A stretch of DNA of 64,000 nt, taken from NCBI RefSeq assembly GCF_000372725.1, contig NW_005198091.1, forward strand, positions 559,178 through 623,177. The letters run 5' to 3'. Under the pieces are notes generated by a model. That model worked only from the letters and a program-made list of their open reading frames with translations. It did not search any database and was not told the origin of the DNA. This document shows, in pieces, positions 9,946 through 20,637 of this stretch (positions within the stretch are counted from its first letter, which is position 1; each line of letters starts with the position of its first letter). Position numbers and translations under genes: made by a program. This stretch comes from Emiliania huxleyi CCMP1516 (Eukaryota; Haptophyta; Isochrysidales; Noelaerhabdaceae).

Positions 9946-11575
9946 ATGCTCGCCTACTCTCTCTCCTCGCTCGCTGCCGGCGTTGGCGTCAAGAGCATCG
10001 CGCCCACGCGCCACTCCGAACTGCTGCCGCGCGCCGAGGTCGAGGCGCTCGGCATCGTCTGGAAGGGCAACTCGTCGTCGGAGACGTCTCACGACTCGCT
10101 CGTAGAACTCACCTCGTACCCGGACGACTTTACGTGGTGCGACAAGGACGGCGTCAACTACTGCACGCCGTCGCTCAACCAGCACATCCCCCAATATTGT
10201 GCGCACGCCCCACCCTTCCTCTTCCCATCACTGCGCTCCTTCCCTTTCCACCGCACCGCCTCTCTCACAGCCGACGCCCTCCGTAGGTGGCTCGTGCTGG
10301 GCGCACGGCTCGCTCTCGGCGCTCGCCGACCGCATCAAGATTGCGCGCAAGGCGCAGGGCACCGACATCCAGCTCTCGGTCCAGCACATGCTCAACTGCG
10401 GCAACGCCGGCTCGTGCCACGGCGGCTCGGTGCCTCCCTCCTCCCGCCCCTCGCGCCACGCTCGTACCGGCCACGGCCCTCGCCGCCTCAAAGCCCTCGT
10501 CTCGTCGCGGCGGCGCCTCCTCTCCTCCCCTCCCCTCCCCCCTCCCGCCCTCCCTCCTCCTCACCTCCCTCCACCCCCCCCCCCCCTCACCCCCCCTCTG
10601 CCTCCCCCTCTCCTCGCGGCGCAGCTCGACGGCCCATACCAGTGGATCCACTCGCAGCCGGCCGGCATCTCGTACGCAACCTTGCAGCCGTACATGGCCT
10701 GCTCGGCCGAGTCCAAGGATCGTGCCGCCGAGCCTCCCCCCTCCTCCTCAAGGACGCGGCCCCTCAACGCCTTCCTTCTCTCACCTCGCCGCAGGAGGGG
10801 ACCTGCGCGCACGGCGACTGGAGCTGCACGCCGATGAACGTGGCCCGCACGTGCGGCACCTTCGGCCAAGAGTGCGTCGGCCTCTCCCACTTCCCGAACG
10901 CCACCATCGCCGAGTACGGCCACATCTCTGGCGCGCGCGCGATGCAGAAGGAGATCGTTGCGCACGGGCCGATTAAGAAATGAGTGATTAATAGAGGCGA
11001 GATCGAGTTCTCAATGAATAGGAGATCTTTGCGCGCGGTCCGATCGCGTGCACCATCGACGCGGCGCCGATCGAGAAGTACACGGGCGGCATCGCCACGC
11101 AGCGCTCCTTCATGACGGACCACGTCATCTCCGTCGTCGGCTGGGGTGCGCTACTCCCACCTGCAGCCCTCTCCCCCTCCTCTCCCCCTCCCCCCCCCCT
11201 CCCCGTCCCTCGCTCCCCCCTCCCGCCGCCACCGCCGCCTCTGCGCCCCTTGACGCGTCCCTTCATACCCCCCCCCCTCTCCTCGCGGCAGGCACCTGCC
11301 CCAAGGAGGGCCTCTACTGGATCGTCCGCAACAGCTGGGGCGAGTACTGGGGCGAGCAGGGCTACGTCAAGGTCAAGTCTGGAGCCCTCGCCCTCGAGCA
11401 AGCCTGCGCGTGGGCGACCGTCCAGGACTTCACCGCCCCCGAGCGGCACAACCAGTACGCCTGCTTCGAGGACGGCTCCAACTGGGACGCGTCCAAGCCC
11501 GGGGCCGACACGCCGCCCGCCAAGGAGGGCGCCATGCTCGGCAAGCTGCACGAGGCGCTCGGCGGCGGCCTGTAG
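9946..11575 (+). CDS. Cathepsin X/Z-type papain-like cysteine protease (C1A)
   Basis: Six exons fit in frame: 9946-10198, 10287-10429, 10625-10721, 10795 to about 10950/10956, 11022-11146 and 11293-11575. The catalytic Cys is in [16 protein letters not shown], split by intron 1. The catalytic His is in [10 protein letters not shown] and the Asn in [28 protein letters not shown] and YTGGI are typical of cathepsin Z. The N-terminus is hydrophobic ([14 protein letters not shown]), consistent with a short signal peptide for lysosomal or vacuolar delivery. The family is a carboxypeptidase-type cathepsin; the mini-loop that gives that activity was not checked. Introns are C-rich. The fourth intron carries a copy of the start of exon 5. 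Upstream DNA is a duplicated repeat block. Confidence 0.92.
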
Positions 11576-12506
11576 AGGCGCGTGGCCCCAGAGGCGGGTG
11601 GAGGATGCGCGGCCAACAAGGGCCCGCGCCTCCCCCAGCCCGCCTCGCCCCGCCCCCTCGCCCTCGCCGACTGCGCGGAAGTGGGGACGGATCCTCCCCT
11701 TCCCCCCCTCGGACGCCGCTTGCCCCCCCCCCCCCCCGATCGACCTGTCCATCTTTTCTGGTGCCACTGACGCGCGCCCACGTTGCCTGTTCGTGGGCGG
11801 TGTTGTGGGGTGTTCTCTCGCCCGCGCTTCTTTCCTGGTGCACCGCACGCGTCTAGCTCTTGTCAGGTCGCGCGGAAGGCTGGGAGCTGGGACGGTCTCG
11901 TGTGCGAGCTGTGTCAGCCTGACTCTCTTGCACTCTCTCTCCTCGCTCGCTCGACCTCTCTCGTACGAGGTGTACCGTACTCGCCGCGAACGATCACACC
12001 GCGCTCGAGTGTGTATAATACATGTGCGTGTATATATGTGCACTTCACCCCACGAGCACGACGGCTACTCTGATGCTCCCCGGCCGACCCGTCCTACGCT
12101 ACCCGACGGTGGAGCACCCTTCCACGTCTCGCTCACGCTGAGAAAAAATCTGAAACGGCGTGCAGCAGAGTCACCGACGAGTTGGTCCGCGTGCCTCCTC
12201 TCGTGTCCCGTACCGTTCTCACACATCCATAAACTCACTTTGGCCTCACTGAAGCGATGCCTGAATCCTTCTTAATCCTCGGATTTTAGATTAGGGACGC
12301 TGTCGTGTGTCGACCCCCTCTCTAGCTCTACCCGGGGCCGACCGGGCGGGGGGCGGCCGGGGGGGGGGGGGGGGTGGGTTCCTGGTAAAATTCTCCCAAT
12401 AAGATCCCGCTTGGGCTTTGTAACACTTTCCTACTTTATCACCATGTAGAGTGTTGTTTCTGGACGAAGGTATTGGTTGCTTGAGTTCTGGTGCGGTGGG
12501 ATCTCT
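11576..12506. other. Intergenic region with no supported gene
   Basis: This contains the cathepsin 3' UTR, a C-run near 11733 and a G-run near 12359-12374. From about 12380 onward base composition falls well below the surrounding GC level, up to the assembly gap. No gene, RNA or dispersed repeat was recognised. Confidence 0.5.
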
Positions 12507-12606
12507 NNNNNNNNNNNNNNNNNNNNNNNNNNNNNNNNNNNNNNNNNNNNNNNNNNNNNNNNNNNNNNNNNNNNNNNNNNNNNNNNNNNNNNNNNNNNNN
12601 NNNNNN
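12507..12606. other. Assembly gap (100 N)
   Basis: Exactly 100 unknown bases, the conventional size for a gap of unknown length. Sequence on both sides is less GC-rich than the rest of the window. Confidence 0.99.
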
Positions 12607-12937
12607 GCGGTAAAGTCAGGATCAGGTACTACAAAGGCCAAATGGCCCACCCAATGAGGACGGATGGTACAACAAATGGCATCGAGTAGGCACGCCCAAC
12701 GGTCGAGGTCGAGCTACCCCAGACCTTCCAGTAACCGATGAACAATCGACGATCGAGAAAGGTCTATTAGTTGCTGGAGGGAGGGGGGCGGCCCGCCGCT
12801 CGTCTCCCGCCCGGCTCCTTGTAGCCCTCCTTTGACCTTTCACCCATCTCCACTTTTTCTCAGGCGTCCCGTGCACTGTTTGACGTATTCACTTATTAGG
12901 CGCTATGCACTACCTACAGTTGATCTTCGCACTACCA
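12607..12937. other. Low-GC flank of the gap with one open, coding-like stretch
   Basis: One plus-strand frame from about 12614 to 12850 is open and reads sensibly (for example NEDGWYNKWHRVGTPNGRG), but it has no start codon, no recognised domain and runs toward the gap. It may be part of a broken or mis-assembled gene. The 3' end of the Kelch-CUB gene follows at 12938. Confidence 0.3.
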
Positions 12938-15709
12938 CTAGCGACCCGACTCGAGTCCCCTATTCGTCTCCTCGACTTCGCTAGCACCGCTGCCTTGCTC
13001 TTCTCCTTCGCCCCTGACGCCGCCCTTGGTGCTTGCTCTTCGCCCCTTCTTCTTTGGGCTCGGCACCTGCTCCACCTCCCCGCCGGCGTCCCCGACGGCA
13101 GTGCTCGCACCCTGTCCAAGCATGGCAAGGGACAGACCCGAGGGCGTGAGCTCGGCCAGAGCGCCTGGGGTGGCACCCACCGGACCCCCGCGACTCGAAG
13201 CCGCCGCCGGGTCAGATTTGCTCATCGACGCAAACTCGTCGAGCGCCAGCACCATCATGTCGTCCCCGTGAGGCGGCCCCCGGTCCCGGTCCCGCTGGTG
13301 CCGGGACCAGCCTGCAGAGTCTGCTGAGCTGCGCGAGAGCGTGTCCGAGCAAGCCTCGTCCATATCCATCTCCATCCGTTGGTGCCGGTCTGGCACCATG
13401 CGGACAGGCCTCACACCACCGACTGCTTTCCTCCCCGAGCTGCGCTGTGCCGAGGCGATGCGCCGGGTCCTTCGGCCCGCCGTCCGAGCCCCGCACGCCA
13501 CGCCGAGGGCGCAGCACAACAAAAGCAGGGCCGCCAAGATCACGGCCATCGACGCCCAAGTGCCTGCCGTTAAGCGTAGTCTGCTCATCGTGTCCCACGA
13601 GTAGGCCGCGACAGTGCAGCTCTCCGTCGGCGTCACCACGCCAATGCTATCTGAGCACCGCGCCGACTCGCCGCTCCCGCCGGGGCACTGGCTCGAGTCG
13701 CAACACTTTGCGAACGCAAGCGGCGTGATGGCTTGGCTCGGGTCCGACTCTAGCACGACGCGGCACCAGCCCGGCCTCGCCCTCACCGCCCCTCCGGCGG
13801 GGCACTCTCCGCCCTCGTAGCAGACGGAGCACTGGAGCGACTCACCCAGCAGCCCGTTGCTCGCGTACCCCGCCTGGCACCGGCACTGCACAGCGCTCGT
13901 GGAGGCCACGCCCGCCGTGGTGGAAAAGAAGGGACACTGGCTGCACTGCGCTAAGCCTGGCGAGTCGCCGTACCAGCCCCTCGGGCAGGCGAGACACCTG
14001 CAGTCCGAGGTGCCGCGCGGTGAGCAGTGCGGCTAGCGGATGGGCGCTGGCGGCATGTGGAGGTAGGGGGAGGGGGGGAGGGAGTGCAGACTGCAGAGGC
14101 ACCAAGGCGAGTCGGGCCCCGCCGCATACGACCCGATGGGGCAGGGCTCGCAGTCGTTGCTGTACTCGGAGAAGGTGAAGCCTGGCCGGCACACCGCCTC
14201 GTAAACCGCCTCGAAGCCTCCCGACACGTCCGAGCCGTCCGAGGTGAACTGGACCAACATGCTCATGCCGGTGGACGTAGTCGAAGGCGGTAGCATCTCG
14301 CCCGTGTAGCCGTTGCCGTTGAGCCGAGGCGCGAGGACGTCGGAGCCATCGAAGAGGAGGACACGGTCCGCGGGATCGAGGATGTGCAGAGAGGAGAAGG
14401 AGACGCGCACGTTGGCGTTTGCCACCGCCGGCTGGATGAGCCATCGGCAGTCCACGTTCGAGGGGTACTGGTGGCTCCCGTCGCCGAACGAGCCGCGCGC
14501 CGCCGAGAGCGTCAGATTGCCCCCGCAGCCGGGTCGCAAGCTCCAGACGTCCGAGAGTGGTGCGTGCCCCGTGCTGAGACCGCCCATCAGCAGCGCCGAC
14601 GACGCGGACGCCAGCGCCGTCGCTCCCCAGCGCGGCTGCGGGGCGTCCGACATGGCGATCGGGCGTGTCCACGCGAGCTGACCCGCCACCGCTGAGTAGA
14701 CGGAGAAGGACCAGAGGTCGGAGAGGATATCGCCCGCGGCATTGACGCCGCCAAAGACAAAGACGGTGGCCGTGCCGGCCACGTACAGCATCGCGTGCCC
14801 CTCCCGCCCGGGCGGCTCGTCGGTGCCAACCAGCACGGGCGCACTCCAACGGTTGCCGTGCAGGCTGAGGATGTGCACGTCAGAATACATCCTCTGCGTC
14901 AGGGCGAGCGGGTTGACCCCTCCAAAGACAATCAGGTTCTCAAAGGCGGCGCACGCTGAGTGCCCCAGCCGCGGTGGCGGCGTCTCCCCCGATGGCGAGA
15001 GTGAGTACCAGCGGCCCTCTGGCTGCGTCGCATCTGCGTTGAAGTGCAAGGCGTGAACGTCGCTCAGGCCAACGCCAGTGGCATCCTGCCCTCCGAAGAC
15101 GACCATGCCATCGGGATCGCCCGGCACAAAGGGCAGCTTCACCAGCGTGGCGGTGTGGCGCTCCCGCTCCGCGGGCGGTGAGCCGTCCGAGGTGACGCCG
15201 GTTGTGGCCACGGCGACCGGCGTGGTCAAGACAGTCACAATCTGCCAGCGGGGGAGGCTCCGGTGCAGGTCGAGCATGAAGACCGTCTGGGTGGTTTCGG
15301 GGCTCAGCGGCGCGGCCGTCGACCCCGTCGACTGCGATCCACCCCACAGCACCGCCAGCTGGTTGGAGAAGGCTGCCATCGGCGCGCCGCGGCGGGCGCG
15401 TGGGCGCAGCCCGGCGGGGGAGAGCTCGAGCCAGGTGCCGTCGCCGACCGCGTACATCCACAGGTCGGCAAAGACGGAGCTCGTGTCGCTCCCACTCATG
15501 CCACCAAACGACCAAACCCGCTGTCCGCTCACCACGGCGGCCGAGACGGGGTGCTGCAGCACCGCCGACGTGAGGGCGCGCGCAGCTGGCTGCGGCTGGG
15601 CGCTGCAGCACTCTTGCTCAAAGACGAGGTACTGCTCGGCGCCGGCGGCCACGAGGGCCAACGCGGCCAGCAGAGGGCGCCCCACTACCTGATGTGTGGT
15701 CGGCGGCAT
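12938..15709 (-). CDS. Attractin-like Kelch-CUB-Cys-rich type I membrane protein
   Basis: Two exons, 15709-14103 and 13997-12938, joined by a 105-base GT-AG intron, give 888 residues. A signal peptide (1-26) is followed by Kelch-type beta-propeller repeats (about 50-390, repeated VWSFGG, VVFGGQD, IVFGGVN, VFVFGGVN, LLMGG). Next come a CUB domain (395-507) with CGGNLTLSAARGSF and the DADRV-like calcium strip DPADRVLLFDG, and Cys-rich EGF/TNFR-like modules (507-665). A single transmembrane helix (about 683-707, MAVILAALLLLCCALGVA) precedes a Ser/Arg-rich cytosolic tail of about 180 residues. The order Kelch, CUB, Cys-rich, TM recalls attractin and MEGF8. A cell-surface adhesion or sensing role is inferred. 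The splice gives PW-CLACPRGWYG across the junction. Confidence 0.88.
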
Positions 15710-15763
15710 TGCGCGGCGTGTTGTAACAGATTTTTCGGTTCGTTTTATGCGTTTTTAAATGTT

Positions 15764-15862
15764 TTTTATGCTTACGTACATCCCCTTTAGCAGGTCTGCT
15801 GACAGGGTTTGCGATGAGGAGCATTTTTACGTAGCTCTTACGAACATATCCGAAGGTGGAGC
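15764..15862 (+). promoter_or_regulatory. Recurrent upstream motif, two adjacent partial copies
   Basis: Positions 15771-15810 hold CTTACGTACATCCC followed by CTGCTGACAGGGTTTGCGAT. Positions 15824-15855 hold TACGTAGCTCTTACGAACAT. The same blocks occur together at 56515-56580. Here they lie between the divergent Kelch-CUB gene (-) and the protease gene (+), about 200 bases before the latter's start. They could be a shared promoter element or part of a short repeat. Confidence 0.6.
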
Positions 15863-16044
15863 GATGGTATTTGACTCTTGCGTTGTGTTTGTGCCCCGAC
15901 CCGCGTCCTCGCTTATTTTCTTGAGGTCGTCTTCACGGCTTCGGCCGAACCGGACCCCGTGTCGAGGTTCGGGTTTGCGTGTGCCCCAGTGCCCGCCCAA
16001 CCGCCGCGTTTTGGTTGAGGTGTCCGTCGCGCCGCACGCCGGTA

Positions 16045-18451
16045 ATGGCCCCTTTTGCGTGCGTAGCCGCCCTCCTGTTCCTGCCTAGCGTGGCTGCGCT
16101 TGGCGAACCCCTCGCCGGTGCGGAAGACGCTCTCCTCCCGACCGACCGCGGCACCACCTTTGGCTCCAGCCCGACCTACAGCTATCTGTACACCTACGAA
16201 GGTGAGTCGTCCGGCCGCGACGCGAGATCATCTGGCCGCGGCTGCGAAGACATCTGGTCAGCGAGCAAGTGCCAAAAGCATGCCAACAAGGGCCGTTGCC
16301 ATCTTGGTAAAATGCAAAAGAAGTGCAAGGCAACCTGCGGCTTGTGCCCTCCTGAAGAAGAGAAGCCCGACTCGGCTCTCAAGGAGGGCGTTTGTACTGT
16401 CGGCGAACCTTGCTCGACACCTACCGCCTTCATGAGCGCGGCCGAGGCGCAGGCCCGCACGATCATCGAGAAGAAGGCGCGACCCGCACACGCCCACTGT
16501 AGCAGCAGGCGCAGCTACAGTCACCGCCCTTGCCCTGGCCGCCCCTCAACCGCAGGCCCGGCTTGAGTACCTGGACGTGTCTACTCCTTCCTTCCTCATC
16601 AAAAGTTCACTCGATCGCGTCTACGAGTGGCTCGGCCAGTTGGACGCCAGCCGCGCGGGACAACATCACGAAGACTACAATCCTACTATGCCTCCCATTG
16701 GTGACGGCTACAATCCGACTCGGCCTCCCCTAGACGACTTCAAGCCGCTGTGCGAGACCCTCCCCGCCTCGCATATGTGCCAGCTCATGGACGAGGCGCT
16801 GCGCAAGGACCCGTCTGCTACCTTTGAGGTCACGCCGCTGCCGGGGCTTGAACCAGACTCCTTCACATATACCTTTGCCGAGGTCCATCAGTGGAACCCC
16901 TTGGCGGACTTCCGGGAGATGCCGGGCGGGCTCCTAGGCTTGGGCTTCCCCAGCGACGCTGGTGCGCTGCCAACTGGCATCTGGACGATGACGATTCTCG
17001 ACGTGGCAAGCACGAGGAGCGGCTCTACGCCAAGCGACCCAGTCGACTGGCGTCAAAGGACATTCACCCTCTCTGCGCTCAAGAATGGCGCGTCGGGCAA
17101 GCCCACTGCCCTCGAGTCCTCGAGTGCAGACCCTGTCTGGGACGTGGGTCGGTATCCCGACCAGATCATGCCGGAAACCAACACTGTCCTCTACGGAGTC
17201 ACCGTCCGCTTCAACAAGCGGCCCTCGGTTGAGTGCCCAGCAGCTGCGCACAACCGCACCCGTGTCCGCATGACCCTGGTCACCGACCCAATGGGCAACG
17301 ATGAGGCGGGCATCGGCCAGTCGCGCGCACCTGTCACCACTAAGCCCCCGAATGAGCGCCGGAAGCTCTCCATCTATCCGTCCGGCGTGCCCTACGACTC
17401 GAATGACGAGCGCAAAGAGGTCCTCTACCCCAACAACTTCTATTGGGGCTGGTGCAGCCTCCCTCAGCGTGCAACCGCCCGAGGACGGGTCCCAGACACC
17501 CATGCCACCTTTCTCATAGGTCGACGCTCGTCTCGACTGGCAATCGTTTCGACCGCTGGTGCTCCGGCACCATGATCTCGCCAACCGTCCTGCTGACTGC
17601 CGCCCACTGCATCGCCTCCGGCGGCTCGGCCGACTCCGCCGGCGGCACCAATTGGCTAGCCCAGCCACAGGAGAACGGCTGCGCCCCGCTTCGGCACACA
17701 TGCATAACTTAACTCACGTCCAGCCCCCACCCGGCAGATCTGTGTGCGCGACGTGCAGCGGACGACACCGACGGCAGCGAACCCGACCGAGGAGGATTGC
17801 GTGAGCAATGGCGGCATCCTCGCGACGTGGCGCAAGATGACCACGTTTGTCAAGTGGACACGCGATTGGGACGCTGATTGGGACATCGCCTGGATCACTC
17901 TGTCGGACCCTGTTGGGTACACTAGCGGCTGGAAGGGCATCCGCACCGCCGAGTACGCACCGGGCACCATCCTCAACGTGGCGGGCTATGGCGGCGACTG
18001 CCCTTCGGGGGGGGATTGCTCCGACAACATGAAGACCATGGCGTGTAAGATCGAGTCGGACTGCACCAACAGCCAGCGCTACTACTACACGTGCGACACC
18101 ATCGGCGGTGCATGGGCGAAGCCGATGACCCGTGCCCGCGTGTGTGAGAAGGGCTTACTCGACGTCACCCTGCTTAGGCATGAGTGGCTCTGGCGCCTAC
18201 CTCTACTACCCCTCGCTGCCCGTCCCTGACAACCGCTTCGTCATTGGCGTTCACGCCTACGGCAGAGCAGCTTCGCGCTCCTGCCACACCATCCGAAACT
18301 GTGCACGCCCTTTCACGGTGCCACTTGCGATTGGATAGGCTTCAACAGCGCGACGTGTGGCGACCCCGTGGGGTTCAACCGCGCTGTCCGCATCCGCCCC
18401 AACATCCTCGCCACCATGTGCGCCAACACAGATGATATGTTGTGTTTTTGA
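16045..18451 (+). CDS. Secreted trypsin-like serine protease with ShKT domain
   Basis: A spliced gene whose exon borders I could place only roughly: about 16045-16497, 16554-17465, 17515-17660, 17735-18110, then two or three short exons to the stop at 18449-18451. The start MAPFACVAALLFLPSVAAL is a signal peptide. A ShKT domain follows (CEDIWSASKCQKHANKGRC then CKATCGLC, six Cys). A region without a known fold follows (16560-17450). The S1 catalytic triad is visible as His in TAAHC (17598-17612), Asp in DWDIAWITL (about 17880) and Ser in GMSGSG (about 18178-18195). S1 peptidases cleave peptide bonds; ShKT modules usually act in extracellular binding. An extracellular or vacuolar protease is likely. 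Frames change between exons, which introns explain. Confidence 0.8.
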
Positions 18452-18826
18452 GGCGCCGCAAGGCGCGCCGTCCGCAAGGTCTGAAAGGGCCTCGAACTAG
18501 GGCTCAAGCAGCCCTCGAACAACCGTGCTTGTGGCCACGCCGCTACTATCACATCTTCGAGTCACATCTCCAAACCGCCAACGCGCTAGGCGCGATCCAT
18601 GCATTCTTAGAGAGGCTCCGGCCGAGGTAGTCGTAGTGGGCGGCTGCCAGCCAGCGCCCAACGGGAGCGGGCACCTGACTAACCTTTGGGGTAGTGGGGA
18701 GAGGTAGACGCGGTCAGCACTTGGAGCACTTGAAGAGAGCCCTTGCGACTTGGGGTCTTGGCGCCGTGTATAGCGGTTTCTTCTTGTCCTGGACATGTTT
18801 GTATTTAAGGACTGATACTACTCGGA
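18452..18826. other. Intergenic region
   Basis: About 375 bases between the protease stop and the first usable Met of the EBP2 gene. No repeat or RNA gene was recognised. An upstream non-coding exon of the EBP2 gene could lie here. Confidence 0.4.
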
Positions 18827-19959
18827 GTGACCGGGGCGGACATACTCAAAAGAAATCCTGGTTTCGAGGACGACGACGCGCTCGACGCGCTGCTCTTGCT
18901 CGCAATGCTAAAGCCAGTCAAGAAGGTGAAGGTGAAGGCGAGGCCACTCGTGGAGGAGGCGGAGGCGGAGGCGGAGGCGGAGGAGGAGGCGCAGGCGTCG
19001 CGCCCAATCCGGCAGCAGGCGGCCGTCTCCAATGAGGCGGCGCTGCAGCTCAAGCTGCAGCAGCTGACGGGCGGCGTCGACCCGGAGGCGGACGACGCCG
19101 CGTGGCTCGACTGCCTCGTGGTGACGGCGCCCGAGCCGCTCGGCGTGGAGGACGCCGAGGACGACCTCAAGCGCGAGCTCGCCTTTTACAACCAGGCGCT
19201 CGGCGCCGTCAAGGTGGCGCAGGCGCGCATGGACCGGCTGGGCGTGCCGTACCGGCGGCCGGACGACTACTTTGCCGAGATGTCCAAGTCGGACAAGCAC
19301 ATGGAGCGCGTCAAGCGCAAGATCATCGGCGAGCAGCAGGCGATCGCCGGTGCCGAGCAGCGGCGAAAGCAGCGTACGGCCAAGAAGTTTGGAAAGGCGG
19401 TGCAGGTGGCAAAGACGCAGGAGCGGGCGCAGCAGCGGAAGCGCGAGATCGCGTCCGTGACGAGCGCGCGCAAGAAGGGCGTCCAGCTCGACCCGCGCTC
19501 GTTCGACGGCGGGTTTGACGAGCCTCCCGCCAAGCGACAGGCGCGCGCTGCCGCCCGCAGAGCCGCAGATAGCGCACAGAGCTGCACAGAGCCGCAGAGA
19601 CGCACCCAGGACGGGGCGCCGCCACCGCCGTGCGGGAGGAGAGTGCGAACCCCCCCCACCTCCCACCCTTCGCCTCCTCCCCTCACCGCCCTCGCCCTCT
19701 GCGTCGCCAGGCGAGCGGCGCCTCCAAGCGCGAGCGAGCAAACCAGCGGTTCGGAAAGCACTTCAAGGACAAGCGCAACTCGGCCGAGTCGTCGGCGGAC
19801 ATGAGCGACTTCAACGGGCGGAGAAGCGGCAAGGGCAAGGGTAAGGGCAAGGGCAAGGGCAAGGGCGGCGGCGGCGGGCGCGGCGGCGGGCGCGGCGGCA
19901 GCGGCGGGCGCGGCAGCAGTCGACCAGGCAAGGAGGCGCGCCAAAAGGCGCGGCAGTGA
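18827..19959 (+). CDS. EBP2: rRNA-processing protein EBP2
   Basis: Exon 1 starts at 18827 and carries the EBP2 core: DDLKRELAFYNQALGAVK, RPDDYFAEMSKSDKHMERV and KKFGKAVQVAK, the family signature. Exon 2 (19711-19959) reads ASGASKRERANQRFGKHFKDKRN and ends in a GKGK/RGG tract and RPGKEARQKAR, matching the basic C-terminus of EBP2. EBP2 works in the nucleolus in 27SB pre-rRNA processing and 60S assembly. The donor is ambiguous. GC at 19541 (after KRQ) and GT at 19643 both keep frame; the GC choice gives the more compact, family-like protein. The N-terminus is acidic (EAEAEAEAEEE). The start could be further upstream if a 5' exon exists. Confidence 0.85.
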
Positions 19960-20236
19960 GAGAGCAGCGCGGCGGTGGACGAGGCGTCGCGCTCGGCCCG
20001 AGCTACGCGAGTTTTCTTTCTCGTGTTCCCGCGTTATCGAGGCTCGCGCCCCCGTTATTGCTAGCTCTGATCGGTGTGCCAAGTCGGTTCCTCCGGTTTA
20101 TCTCTCCGTGGTGGCGGTTGTCTAGTCGTGTGTCGTCGCTTTTGGAGAGTCAATGTGTTTTTGATGCCACTGACTCAACAGCTACGTGTAATATACTCGA
20201 TCTCGATCGTCATCGAGGAACAAGACACGGCGCTGC
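19960..20236. other. EBP2 3' flank
   Basis: Lower-GC sequence following the EBP2 stop and leading to the hairpin. No gene was seen. Confidence 0.4.
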
Positions 20237-20340
20237 GACGGTGTATCATTCACTTTATGCCACCGTTGGCGTTGCATATAGGTCCGGATATATTATACGA
20301 TGCAACGCCAACGGTGGCATAAAGTGAATGATACACCGTC
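20237..20340. repeat. Perfect 41-bp inverted repeat with 22-base loop
   Basis: Arms 20237-20277 and 20300-20340 are exact reverse complements over 41 bases (beginning GACGGTGTATCATTCACTTT). The loop 20278-20299 contains GGTCCGG flanked by AT-rich bases. Outside the arms pairing stops, apart from an offset repeat of CGACGG/CCGTCG. It lies about 280 bases after the EBP2 stop. It could be a hairpin RNA source, a small palindromic mobile element or a recent inverted duplication. Confidence 0.97.
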
Positions 20341-20637
20341 TCACCGTCGCAGGCGCACAGGCACACGCGCCGAGCCCGAGGGACATGTACCATGCCTAAA
20401 AAAAATGTGGAAACCGCTTATACCCGCGACGCGCGACGAGCCGCGTCGCGTAGAGATCCATCATCCATCCATGCTTAGCGGACGATCCCTCAGATCCCTC
20501 CCTGGCGGTCCGTGCCCGGTTTTTTTCGCGGTATCCGCGGCGGGATATGGCGGCTTGGCGGGATACGGTCAGATATGGAGAGATACATCAAGATACCGCA
20601 AGAAAACCGGCCAGACTAGGGCTTCCCTCGGCCCCTC
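20341..20637. other. Region between hairpin and next gene
   Basis: About 300 bases with no recognised gene. It includes the 3' flank of the minus-strand gene ending at 20638. Confidence 0.4.
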
